DNA of 64,000 nucleotides, from NCBI GenBank assembly GCA_022579005.1, contig MU401655.1, positions 1-64,000 of the forward strand. The letters run 5' to 3'. The notes under the pieces were generated by a model. The model saw nothing but the letters and a program-made list of their open reading frames with translations. It ran no database searches and was not told the DNA's origin. Shown here one piece after another: positions 1 through 11,900 of the stretch; positions within the stretch are counted from its first letter, which is position 1; every line of letters begins with the position of its first letter. The translations under genes and the position numbers were made by a program. Source of the DNA: Poronia punctata. Its lineage: Eukaryota > Ascomycota > Sordariomycetes > Xylariales > Xylariaceae.

Positions 1-3000
1 TAGTTAAATATTTAATTATAGCAAAATATTTTTGTTTTTTTAAATAAAAACTTTTATAAGCTTTTAATAAAAATAAACTTATATAAAAAGTAGCTTATAT
101 TAGTTAATAGCAAACATTTTAATAGCTATTTTATTATTACTTTTTTTAACCTTTTTTATAACTTTTATACTATTAAAGTTAATAATAATAATATAAATAA
201 AATTTTAAATTTAGTTTATATAAATATAGCTTTTACTTTTATATATAAATAAGTTATTATTTTAACGCAAAGCTTTAATTATGCTTATATTATTAATATA
301 AGTAAAAAGTTTAATATTAGTAACATTTTTTATAGCTAAAATATTTTATTAATTTTAAATATTAGCTACTTATACTAACTAAATATATTTTATTTATAAT
401 TATTATACTACTTTAAAAGCTATATTTTATAAAATTAAATTATACTTTTTAAATTTATAGTATGCTAAAAAGTAAAAGTTATAATTATTAGCTAGGTTAT
501 TTTTTTAAATATAATATAATGCTTTAATTTTAATACTTTTATACTTTTAGCTAAATATAATAACGTTACTAAGTAAAGCAATATATTAAATATGCTTAAG
601 TAAGCGCTTTTTTTTAAAGTGCTACTAACTATTAAAGTATATAATTTTATTTTTATTAAAGTTATATACTTTTAAATAGTTTTATTATAAGTAAAAGTTT
701 TTTAAATATACTTAATATTTATAACTAAGTGCTTTTTAATTTAAATAGCTTTAATAACTTTTTTATTTTTATTTACTATAGCTACTTTACTAGTTTATTA
801 AATATATTATAGCTTACGTACTTTGCTAATTATAATTAATAAAAAGCTAAAAAGCTAATTAATTTATTATTTTTTATTATTTTTTTATAATAACTTTTAG
901 CTAACCTATTATAATTTTAATTTTTTAAAAATATAAAGTAAAGTTATTTATAATAATAATAAGCTTTTATTTTATAACAATTACTAGCTAGCTATTAATT
1001 ATAGCTATACTTTTTGCTTATTAAGCGTTTTATTAATTTTTAAGCTAAGCTATAATAGCTTTAATAAAATATAAATAAAAAAGCTTATTAAATTTTTTAA
1101 AAAGCTTAAACTTTTTTTTAAATAAGCTAAAATTTTTTTTACTTTACTTTTAATATTTTTAAAAGCAAAATTTGTTTATTGCTTAAAAGTTAAGCTTATT
1201 ATAAAGGTTTTTATAAGTAAGTTATTTAAAGTTACTAAATCTTAGTTAATAAAAAAAAAATAGCTTAAATTATAAAGTTAAGTATTTTTTATAAAAAGCT
1301 TTAAACTATAGCGTTATTAAAATAAAGCTTATTGCAAGCTTTAATATTTTAATAAAAAAAATAATATTACTAAAAATATTTATATAAGCTTTTAATATTA
1401 TTTAATTAAAATATTTTTTTATAGTTATAAAGTATAGTAATAGTAAAAAACTTTTATTTAAAATTATTTAAATAAAAATAACGCTTAATAGCGCTATAAG
1501 CAATGTTTTAATTTACATAGTTTTTTAAAAAAAAAATTAACTGCTTATAAACTTTATAAGTTAAAGCATATTAAAATAATAGTTAAATATAAGCTTTTAA
1601 GGTTATATAATAATTATTAAAGTAATAAAAAACTTTTTTAAGCTAGTTTATTACTTTAATACTATTAAAAAAAAAGTTAAAACGCTTTAAAAAGTTAAAA
1701 TAAGTTATATATTGCTAAAAAATATAAAGGTTATATAAAAAAATAGCAAAATAGTTAATAAAAATTAAAGTTAAGCTTTTATAGCTTATAGTTAAAATAC
1801 TAAAAGTAAAAATTAAAATAAGTTTTTAAGTAAAAAGTAATAATAAAGCAAAAGTTTTAGCTAACTTAAAAGCTTTAAGCTTTAAATTAATAATAAAAAA
1901 TAAAATAAAGCTAGCTAAATATAAGCAAATAGTTAAAAACATTATTTTTTAAATAAAAATAAAGTTTAATAAACTATTTTAATATTATTTTAAAGTAAAA
2001 AGTTTAAATAATATAAAGTAATAGCTTAAATTATAGTTTTTATTTATAAAATTATAAAGTTTTATAAAAAGCAACATATTAAATAAAAAAAACTATATAA
2101 AATAATATAAGCTAAAATAATAAAGTGCAAATATATTAAAAAGCTAGTATTAACTAAAAAAAAAAAAAATATAATAAAAAGTTATTAGCTAGTATTTATA
2201 TTTAGTTAAAATTTTAAAAGTTTTTATTTAAACAAGCTATTAATTTTTAAAGTTTTTATTAAAAGTTTAATTTTTAAGTTGCTTTAATTTTTAACTACTA
2301 GCTTATATATATATAGCTTTAAGTATAGTAAACTTTTTTGCACTTTATAAAATACGCTACCTTTTTTTGTTTATTATAGTATTTAAATTTTTTTAATTTT
2401 TTTAGTTTTTTAGCTACTTATTTTTTAATTTTGCTAGTTTTTTAGCTACTTATTTTTTAGTTTTTTTTTAGTTTTTTTATATTTTTAATTTTTTTAAATT
2501 ATTACTAAAAATATTTTTTAAGTTATAGTTTTATAGTTTTATTAAACTAAAAATAATAAGCTAGCTAAGTTATATTTTATAGTTTTAGCTTTATAGCTTA
2601 ATTTATATAGCTTTTATTGCTTAGTTTTAAACTATAATAACTTAGTTATTTTTAAAGCTTTTTTATAATATATTATTTTTATACTAAGGCTTTTAGCTAA
2701 TTTTTATAGTTTTTAAAGTTTAAAATAAGCTAATATTTTATTTTTATTTTTTTAGTTAAATTATTAGCAGTATTAAAAACTTATTGCACTTTTAGCTTGT
2801 ATACGTTTACATATATAAGCGCATTATTAATTTCTAGCTTCTTTTTTTTTTATATAGTTTATCTTATAAAAAAAAACTTTTATAAGTTTTATATTTAAGT
2901 AAAATTACTATTATAATAAAAATTAAAAATTTTTAAAGATTACTTTAACTTTATACTAAAAAAAGTTTAGCTAAAATAAATACATTAACTAGGTTTTAAA

Positions 3001-4880
3001 AGCTTTATATTAATTATAGCTTTATAAAAGTATTTTAAAAAGTATAACTTAGTATATTATATATATAATAAATAGCTAGGTATTTAAGTTTAAAAAGCAA
3101 CGTAAAAATAATAGCAATATATATAAAAACAAAAACCAAGCTAACCCTTTTTAGTCTTATAGCTACCTTATAATATAAAGCATAACTAGCATGCATGCTA
3201 ATTACGTTATAATAGTAAGTTATATACTTTATTTATATATTAATTTATATTAATTTATTAGCTACTTTTAAAATAAATACTTAAAGCAAATTGCTTAAAA
3301 AAATAATATTTTTTATAAGCTTATTATTTTTAAAACTAGTTTAAACTTTTAATTAACTAGTATTTAAAATAGTAATATTATTATTAAGTTTTTAATAAAA
3401 CAAAGTATAAAGTTTATTATTAACTTAAAAAATATTATAAAAAGGTTTAATATATTAAAAAATAAAAGCGTTTTATATAATATTTTTAATAACTAATAAA
3501 ATAATAAGTAATTTAAACTAATAAAGCAAATTATTAAATATATATAAAACTAAGTAACTTATTTAGCTTAAAATATTATTAAATATAAAAAAGTATATAT
3601 TTTAAATAGTATTACTTATAAAAAGCTTAAATATAATATTAAAAAAAAAGTTAAAAAAGTAATACTAATTAATAATTAACTTATATTAAAAACTTTGTTA
3701 ACTTATTATTATATAGTAACTTTTTTTTATTTTTTTTATTTAAATGCTTAAGAAGCTAACTATATAAAATAGCATTTTATTATTAATAATATATTTAATA
3801 AAGCAATTTAATATATTTATTATTTATTATAAAATAAAACATTTTTATAAACTTACTTTTAAATTATATTTATAAAGCATATTTAATATATAAGTATTTG
3901 CTTATTAAATTTAATATATACTAATTATATATAAAACTTTTAATATAAAAGCTATATAATATAAAAAAACTATTATATTAAAGCTTTAAAAACTTTTTAT
4001 TATAAAATTTAACTTTAGCGCTACTAATTAATAATTATTTTCTTTTTAGTTTAAAAAGTAATAAAAAATAAAAACTTTGCTTTTTAAATAGTTATATATT
4101 GCTTAAATAAAGAAAGCTTATTAATATATATACTATTTATTTTAACTAAGTATAATATATTTTGCTAAATAGTTAGCTATACTTTATTTAAAGTTAATAA
4201 TTAAAAAAGTAAGCTAAGTAATTGCTTAAATTTATAAATAAAAACTATATATACTTTTATATTTTAATATACTAATTATATATTAATTATTATAAAGTTT
4301 GCAAACTATATACTTTATTTTTAATAAAAGCTAAAAAGCTAAATATTAGCTTTTTATAGTTAATAAATACTTAATTTAATAAAATATTTAATATATTTAC
4401 TATAAAAAGTATATTTTTAAAAGTTTTTAATTAAAGCTACTTTATAAAAAACTAAAACTAAAATTTAAAAAACTACTTATTATTTAATTAAAATAACTTT
4501 TAATATAAGCAAAATAAAGTAATATATAAAAATGCTATAAAACTTAAGCAAAACGTTATTATAGCGTTAATATGTTTACTTAATTAAAAAAATAAAATAT
4601 TTACTTAAATATAAAAAAATTATATTTAAAATTTTTAATTAAGCTTTTGCTTTTTAGCTATTAATATATTACTTAATATTAAATTAATTATAATATTTAC
4701 TATAACTAAAATATATAATATAATAAAGTTTTTAAGTAAAAATATATATATAATAAAAAATTATTTATATATAATTTAAAAAAAGCAAGTTTAAAACTAT
4801 ATATTAATTAAAAATAAATATATAATATACTAATTATATATTAATAGTATAATTAATAATATTAAATTTTTACTTATTTT
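1..4880. repeat. RIP-eroded AT-rich block (unidentified repeat DNA)
   Basis: The stretch is almost wholly A and T. The few G and C left sit mainly in GCT, AGC and AC contexts, and CpA and TpG are strongly depleted. Stop codons fill all six frames and no coding remnant is readable. This is the signature of repeat-induced point mutation (C to T on both strands) acting on duplicated DNA, as in the dated element at 8667-15121. I could not find that element's LTR here, so the parent repeat is unknown. A small patch around 3110-3210 keeps more G and C. The right end grades into the tandem repeat at 4881. Confidence 0.8.
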
Positions 4881-5165
4881 TTTACTTATAAGCTTTTTAA
4901 TATTTAATTATTATTACTTATTTATTTATAAACTTTTTAATATTTAGTTATAAGTACTTATTTACTTATAAGTTTTTTAATATTTAGTTATAAATACTTA
5001 TTTACTTATAAGTTTATTAGCATTTGCTTATAAGTACTTATTTAGCCTTAGCATCTTATTATAAGTACTTATTTACTTATAAGTCTCTTAGCATTTAGTT
5101 ATAAGTACCTATTTACTTATAAGTCCCTTAGCATTTGGCCGTAGGTACCTATAGGTCCATTTACC
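4881..5165. repeat. 40-bp tandem minisatellite with graded RIP
   Basis: Copies of a 40-bp unit beginning TTTACTTATAAG start at about 4881, 4921, 4961 and 5001. After one disturbed copy near 5041 they resume at about 5072 and 5112. The left copies read TTTTTTAATATTTA where the right copies read CTCTTAGCATTTA and then CCCTTAGCATTTGG. The differences are C/T and G/A transitions, so the array records the edge of the RIP-affected zone. No function is suggested. Confidence 0.75.
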
Positions 5166-6077
5166 TACTAGGTCCTCCTTTAATAGGTCGGGTCCGGCCA
5201 ACCCTAGTTACAGGGGCAAGTCCGCGCTCAGTAACTGACCCAAGCTCAGGCTCAAGGACAAGCACATGTCTGTCCAGCTACAAGTCAATGTCCAGCCTCG
5301 GGGTCAAGTTGAGAATCCTGATTAAGTCCAGAGACGGTGACAAGTTCAAGGACAGCAAGAGAGTCGACAACAGGCAGCGGGTTAGGCTCACGATACTTCG
5401 ACTCGAGCCACTTAGACGAAGGGTTTAGAGAAGGATGGATGGGCTTATGTAAGTCGTGCGAACTGGGATGTGTGGCATGTTGCAATATTGAACACTTGGT
5501 ACGCAGAGATCCGCTGACAGTTGGTTGTGTGTGGATGTATGCCTAAGTGATAATGCCTCCAGCTACTAGAAAGGTGGAACGCACGTCAGTAAAGAGAATC
5601 CACCCGGCTTGTAACACCTATCTATTTGTCTATATAATAACACAGGTCACCTAAGTCACCTAGACCTTTTCATTTTGTGGAAAAGAAGAAGTGTCGTCGC
5701 TAAATGAACACCCAGTACTCGGGGAGCCTTAATGTGCCATTCTACGTGCGTAGGTTATGGGCCAACTATTGGGCGCGACTGTGGTTGCGGGGGCCTCGGC
5801 AACCAGCCGCCCCTTCCCACCTCACTTGACCCTTTCCGGATTTATGTTCGGATAGACGGTGCAGGAGCTGGAGGGGTTGCGTAGGTGTCGCTGACTCTAT
5901 TTTTAGAAGTGTGTACTTATAACGCCCGAGTCCACTACCTATGTGGTCCACTCTCTTTGTTTGATATACTGATCACGTGCTCTTCCGCTGACAAGAGTAG
6001 AGCTGCCTCTACCAACGCATCTTTCCTTTCGATATTCGATATTGTGCTCCAAGCGACTTTCACTTTCTTGCTTAAGA
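5166..6077. other. Intergenic, promoter side of the hydrolase gene
   Basis: Base composition returns to normal right after the tandem repeat. Short open frames exist, but none has a domain or fungal coding character that I recognise. A CACGTG box lies near 5974, about 100 bp before the hydrolase start. Nothing else can be supported. Confidence 0.5.
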
Positions 6078-6983
6078 ATGGCTCATCCATCAAATCCATC
6101 AAATCTCGCGGTTGTTCTTTGCCATGGAAGTTACCACAGTCCAGCGCCTTACCTCCCCTTAGTCAAAGCCCTGAAGGCCAAAGGAATCGATGCGTACTGT
6201 CCCCAATTACCCACTGCCGACCTCCATAAGCTAAACGTTGGCGACGTCAACGATCCCAACTTTGACCTCGGACCCCCAGATGGCGGGTACCCGCAAGGTG
6301 AAGAGGATAGTGCCGTCGTCATGGACATTCTTCGATCTCTGATAGAAGAACAGAAGAAGAAGGTGCTCGTGCTGGGGTTTTCATCCGGCGGATGGGTTGC
6401 TACCGAGGCATCGCGGCCAGAATTGCAATTCAAGCATCGCCAACAGCGGGGACAGCCCGGAGGAATCATCGGTCTCTTTTATCTAGGAGCCTTTATAATC
6501 CCTGTCGGGGAGTCCGTCCACAGCTTCTTCCAACCGAAAGACGGCTCTTTCGTAACTCCCCCGTTTATGCGGTTCCACGTAAGGAGACTCACGACAATCC
6601 CGGTACCCTTACACCTGCTAACCCGTTACGAACAGAAACACGGAGGTGCCGGTCTGGGCACAATGGTAGAGCCCGAGAAGTATCTCTTCGGCGATCTCGA
6701 CCCCGAGGAGGCCTCGCGGTGGTCTAAAACGCTTACGGCAGGTCCTATTCTCACTACAAAGCTTTCCAACAACGCTTACGAGGCCCTGCCGTGTGCATAT
6801 CTCGTCTTGGAAGGCGATATGACACTTCCCAAGGAATACCAACATGGCATGATCGCCTCGCAAGAGTTGAAGACGGGAGAGTTCACGCGGTACCATTGCC
6901 CTGCCGGTCACTCCCCGCACTTGAGTTGGACCGACGGTGTTGTAAAGACTGTCCAGGAATTCGTCGAGAAGATTGAAGAGTGA
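6078..6983 (+). CDS. Alpha/beta hydrolase fold protein, 301 aa
   Basis: Single-exon gene for a cytosolic-looking alpha/beta hydrolase; the substrate is not known. The N-terminal strand and oxyanion turn read VVLCHGSYH (residues 12-20). The nucleophile elbow is GFSSGG with Ser102 in G-x-S-x-G. A likely catalytic Asp follows in LVLEGDM, and the C-terminal GHSPHLSW supplies the His. The first ATG in frame is at 6078 with a good context (A at -3, G at +4); the frame extends upstream only through a TTG at 6042. There is no signal peptide or membrane segment. The family is widespread in fungi, both in primary metabolism and near secondary-metabolite genes, so context does not assign a role. It lies between the two AT-rich blocks yet shows no RIP damage. 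Confidence 0.85.
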   Translation: MAHPSNPSNLAVVLCHGSYHSPAPYLPLVKALKAKGIDAYCPQLPTADLHKLNVGDVNDPNFDLGPPDGGYPQGEEDSAVVMDILRSLIEEQKKKVLVLGFSSGGWVATEASRPELQFKHRQQRGQPGGIIGLFYLGAFIIPVGESVHSFFQPKDGSFVTPPFMRFHVRRLTTIPVPLHLLTRYEQKHGGAGLGTMVEPEKYLFGDLDPEEASRWSKTLTAGPILTTKLSNNAYEALPCAYLVLEGDMTLPKEYQHGMIASQELKTGEFTRYHCPAGHSPHLSWTDGVVKTVQEFVEKIEE

Positions 6984-8309
6984 TTCCAGAACTGCCATTT
7001 ACTCGGCATAATGAGTATGACTACTGTCAAGGCTTGATTTCATATGGAAAATCGAATTGTGTTCGGTCCGAGATTAACTTGAGTGACATGCCGTACCCAT
7101 GAGCCAACTCCGTTGTGCTTCAGTTGGGGTAACCTGACGATGGGGTATGTCGTCTGCCCTTTAGCCGGGTCCTAAGTTCGATGACTTATATTTCTAGTTT
7201 TGTGATTCCTTGTACCATGACCTGACAGACCCCCACGGGTGCAGAAGTTTTAGCGTAGGCTTCCTTATGTTCTTTCATGAGTTCGTCGAAGATTTGAACG
7301 CTGAGGGCCTGGATTGGTCCGTTCTTCAAGGCGTGTTTAAGAACATGCCTGGCACGTGGATCGATACATTGGTCCTGGTGTTTTTGGACTCCTCGACTGT
7401 CTTCGTGATCAGCTCTATTTTTCGAGTCTGTTTTGACATCCTTGTATCTAGTTTGCGCGCTTATTCAACATATAACTGTTCTAATTTGGGGTGTAGTAAC
7501 ATTAAGTTAACTGCAAATCCTCTGTCTAGGTACGTTAGCAAGACATGACCATGGCCGTCAACTCTCTGGTCATCGGATTTAATATACCCATTCCGTACAT
7601 CTTCTTTTCCTCATATAATCTGATTAAATGGACAAATTGTCCGGGATGAAATAGGCTGCTTATATAGATCCTTTCTAAGACAGTAAAAGGTACAGTTCCT
7701 TTTTGACTTGTTGCTTGAAGTTCATCGTGGGAGCGCAAGGGTTCGGTGGGTGCGCGTAACGTGCTAGTCACGGTATACGCTGTCTTGACCGCCTCGCTTC
7801 CCTGTAGATGACCAGGCATAGTTTGAAGGGGGTTCTTCTCTGGTTGTAAAATAACAATAGGTCAAACCTCGAATCACTGGTTGGAGCTATGACCCGGCTA
7901 ATATATGGAAACCAGACAAACCACAAACGTCTAGACTAACCGGACTGAACTGAACATGACAACAATGTCTTTTACCCTGGCGCTAGACAAATACCATGAC
8001 AGACGACGAGAACCAGTATCTTCCCCAAAATACGATAATGAAGCGGATATCTGGTCTGTCCTCTAACAATAAATCAGACGCTAGGAGAAGATGGTTGGCC
8101 TCAAAATTAAGTTCGTCTTAAAGAAAGCATCATGAAGTGGTTATATCGAGACACACGTCTCCAACATGATGCACGATGCTACGAGGTAGTATACCAAGTA
8201 AAGCTGCAAAGTATATCTTCTAATATATGGGACTAATAATATCTATAAACTAACCTATAAGAATCTAATGCTGTTTTCTTCTTTAGGTCCTTGCATAAAG
8301 CAGGGAATC
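6984..8309. other. Intergenic, nothing recognised
   Basis: About 1.3 kb of normal-composition DNA. Open frames at 7210-7548 (+) and 7535-7819 (-) overlap each other, lack domains and look like chance. Composition shifts to A-rich after about 8310. Confidence 0.5.
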
Positions 8310-8660
8310 TAATGAAAAAATACAAGATAAAAATAGAGAATAAAAATAAAATAAAGATAAAATAAAAATAAGAGAAAAATAAAATAAAATAAGATAAAAA
8401 TAAAATAAAAATAAAAATATAATAAAGATAAAATAAATATAAAATAAAAATATAATAAAAATAAATAAAAATAAATAAAAATATAAAATAAAAATAAAAT
8501 ATAAATATAAATAAATAGTAAATAAATGGCAGTAAATAGCAGATAAATGGCAGATAAATAGCAGGTAAATTATAAATAAATAGTAAAGATATAATAATAA
8601 TACAGTAAAAATACAAGACAAAAGAAAATAAAAATATAATAACAAAAAAATAATAAACCT
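8310..8660. repeat. A-rich low-complexity block with a short GCAG minisatellite
   Basis: The plus strand is dominated by AAAAT/AAATA units and is nearly free of C up to about 8520. It is followed by four imperfect 10-11 bp units ending in GCAG (GCAG at 8529, 8539, 8550 and 8561). The strong strand asymmetry (A-rich on plus, T-rich on minus) differs from the strand-symmetric RIP blocks. It directly abuts the LTR element. Open frames on the minus strand here are poly-Phe/Tyr/Ile artefacts. Confidence 0.65.
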
Positions 8661-8661
8661 A

Positions 8662-8666
8662 ATATA
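8662..8666. repeat. Left target-site duplication (ATATA)
   Basis: The five bases before the 5' LTR read ATATA. The five after the 3' LTR read ATACA. They differ by one C/T transition, as expected if the left copy was RIP-mutated. A 5-bp duplication is usual for Ty1/copia and Ty3/gypsy integrases. Confidence 0.65.
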
Positions 8667-8964
8667 TGTAATAATTAGTAAGGCTTAATAGCTATATATT
8701 AACGCTATATAAAAAATTTTAAGTTAAAAAGAAAAAAGAAAAACCAGCTGTGCTAAGATCTATTTTCTTGCTACTTATATATAAATACTTAGCTAAAAAT
8801 ATAAGTATATAACTAATTAGATTATTTTGCTAAGTAAGTCTAGCTAAGTAAAGGCAGTATTTAGTACTACTTTAAACTTACTTTATAATAACGTGCATAG
8901 TTTATAGGTTATATAACTATTTTTTTAATTATATAACTTTAAACTAATAAGTATAGCTATTATA
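8667..8964. repeat. 5' (left) LTR, 298 bp, fully RIP-mutated
   Basis: Aligns base for base with 14824-15121 without indels; every difference I see is a C/T or G/A transition. It starts TGTAATAATTAG and ends GCTATTATA, whose last CA has become TA. The whole repeat is AT-rich, unlike its partner. Confidence 0.9.
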
Positions 8965-11900
8965 CTACTTTTTTTTAAAACTAAAGCTAAAATATAAAGC
9001 GCTTAAGCTAAGGTTTTTTTTATTATAAAAGTTATTAAAAGTGTTGCTTAGAAGCTAATACTTTTTTTTTATTTAAAGCTAATACTTTTTTTTTTTAACA
9101 TTAATATAAAAAACGTTTTTAATAACTTGCTATGCTTATATACTTTATAGTAAGTCTTTTTTATAAATATATATTTAGTTAACTTTTTTTTGTTTTAATA
9201 AAAATGTTAAATTATAAGTTAGTTTAGTTAAGTTATAATATAAATAATTTATTAAATATAGTATAACTAAATATAAATTTTTATTTTTATATTTTTAACT
9301 TAAGTAAAGCTAGTAAGTAAATAAAAGCTAAAAGTTTATAAAGCGTTAAAGCTTAAGTATAGCGTTTTATAATAAGTTGCTTGCTTTTATAAATAGCTTT
9401 AAAGTTGTTTAAGTAGTTTTTTAGCATTATATTTGCTACTATAATATATAGCTATTTATTAAAACGTATTAAAAGTTTAAAAGCTAAAAAGTAGCTATTA
9501 TAAAAGTTTTTTAAAGCTATTAGTATATTTTTAAAGTTGCTAGTAAAGTATTAAGTATTATTTAAGTTATATTTAATTTAGTTTACTTAGTACTAAAAAT
9601 GCTTATAGCGCTTAAAAAGTTTAAATTTTAAGACTTGCTATACTTTATACTTAAGCTTTTTATTAATTTTTTTAAGTTTTAAAAAAAGTTAGATTTACTA
9701 AGGTAAAAAGTTATTAAAAGCTTTATATAGCTAATTAGTATAAAAAAAGTTTTATATTTTATAAGTTAATAGTAAATTTAAAACATAACTATAGCTTTTT
9801 TTTTTAAAGATTTTAAACAAACTAACTTATTAAAAATTTATATAAGTAGTAAAAGCTATTATAGTAAAACCTTTTTTTTTAAAAAAAACCTAGTTATAAA
9901 TAAAAAAGTTTATTTTTTATTTTTTTTTATTAGCTTAAACCTTTTGCTATTTTTAAATTTTTTAAGCAAATTTATAAGCTAAGTTTTAAACTTTATAAGT
10001 TTGCTTTACTAACTTTGCTATATATTTAGCTAGCTTATTAGTTATATTATTAAGTAGTACTAAAAGTATTAAGTTAGTATATAGCTTAACTTTAAAAGCT
10101 ACTTTTAAAAAGCTTATGCTTAATAATAAATAATATAATAAATTATAAGCAAAATTAAAAGCAGTAATATAATTATTTTAATTATTTTAAAATTAGTTAA
10201 TATAAAAGTAAAAACGTTAATTTAGCTTATAGTTAGTAACTTTAATAGCGTTTTAGGTTTATAAGTAATTAAAGCTACTTTAATAATGTTTAGTGCTTAT
10301 TAAAATATTTAAAGCTTTTATTAGCTATAAAATAAACTATTTTTTATTATTGCTAATTTAAGTACTTAAAAGGCTAAAAAATTAGTATAAGTAGTAATAA
10401 TACTTTTTAGTTAGTATTTTAATAATATTAGTTTTTTTATTTAAAATAATAGCAATTAAGCAGCTAAACTTATTAATAAAGCACTATATATAGTTATAGC
10501 TATGCTTATTTTTTAGCATATTTTTTTTATTAACTATAATAGTATTTTATATATGCTAAAAAAAAAGTAATAAGTATAAAAAACCTAGTGTTTTGTTATA
10601 AAAGTTTTTATTATATTAATAATTTTAGCAATTATAAATATATTATTAAGTATTTTTTTTAAAATTAAACTAGTAGTAGTTAATTAAAAAAGCTTAAATT
10701 ATTTTATTTTAGCTATTATAAGCTTAGAACTTAAACGCGTAAGCTTTTTAAATTAAAGCTATTTAAAAAAATATTAAGCTATTTTAAGTAGTAGCTAAAA
10801 TAACTAGCTTTTTTTTATAAGTGCTTAGTTTTTAAAGTTAGTTTTTTTTAATAATTAAGTTAATTAACTTTAATTTTTTTAACATTGTTAAAAGCAAAGG
10901 TATAAAAAATAGTTAAACTTTAATAAAGGTAATTATAGTTTAAAAGTAAAAGCTTATAATATTTTTTAAAAAAATTAAAATAAATATTTAATTTTTTTTC
11001 TTTTAAGCTTTAATAGTAAAAAAGTTAATAATCTTGCAAAATAATATATTAGCAATTATATTTTTTTTTTTTAAGCAATACTTTTACTTAATAGTAAACT
11101 TATATAAAAAGTTTAGCTAAGCTACTTATTATAATTTTAAATAGTATTTAATAAAAAAATAAGTTAAAGCTTAGTAGTTAATAAAAATAGTAATCTAAAT
11201 GCTTAGCAATTTGTTATAAAAATAACTAAAAATTTAAACTATAGCTAAAAACTTTTTATTTTATATTAAATAGGCTTGCTTAATAAGTATTATAGTTTTA
11301 AAAAAATAACTAATAAGCTTTTATTTTTTATTAAGTTATAGTTAAAAAATAATATTTTTAGTAGCGTTATAAAATATATTAGCTTTTATTTAAGTAAAAA
11401 AACCTAGCTAAAAAAAAGCAAGTACTAGTATAGTATAAGCTAGCTTTTTAAGTTAGTTAAAAAAGGCTTTTTATTTAAAGCTTAAAATAAAAGGTTTTTT
11501 TTTTTTTAAAAGTTAGTTTAGTAGTTTAGTAGCTTTGCTAGCGTAGTAAACAAATATATAAACATAGTTATAAAAATTAAAAAATAAATAAATAGCAGTA
11601 GTATTATAAAGTTTTAAAAATTTTTACTTTATAATAGCTTTAGTTTTAGCTAAGTTAATAAAAATGCTTTTGCTTATTTTAATAATTATATTTAAGTAGT
11701 TAACCTTTTTAGTATTAAATTAAAACTTATTAATGTTGCTTTATAAGCTAGTAGTAAATAAGTAATAAATAACCTTTTTATAATCTTTTTAGTATTAAAG
11801 CTTTTTTTATAAATAAACTAAAATATTATTAGCATAAGCGCTAGCATACTAATTAAGTAAGTTTTATAGTTAAGCATTAATAAAAAACTGCTACTAAGCT

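Noticed and set aside
8233..8645. Long open frames on the minus strand rich in Phe, Tyr, Ile and Leu
   Set aside because: They are the complement of the A-rich low-complexity block and have no sequence complexity or domain; chance translation of T-rich DNA.
8645..8666. Extra similarity (AAACCTAA...) just left of both LTRs, suggesting a longer repeat
   Set aside because: The match needs gaps and is in very AT-rich DNA, while TGTAA...TTACA ends, equal 298-bp lengths and the ATATA/ATACA duplication fix the border at 8667. Kept only as a caution.
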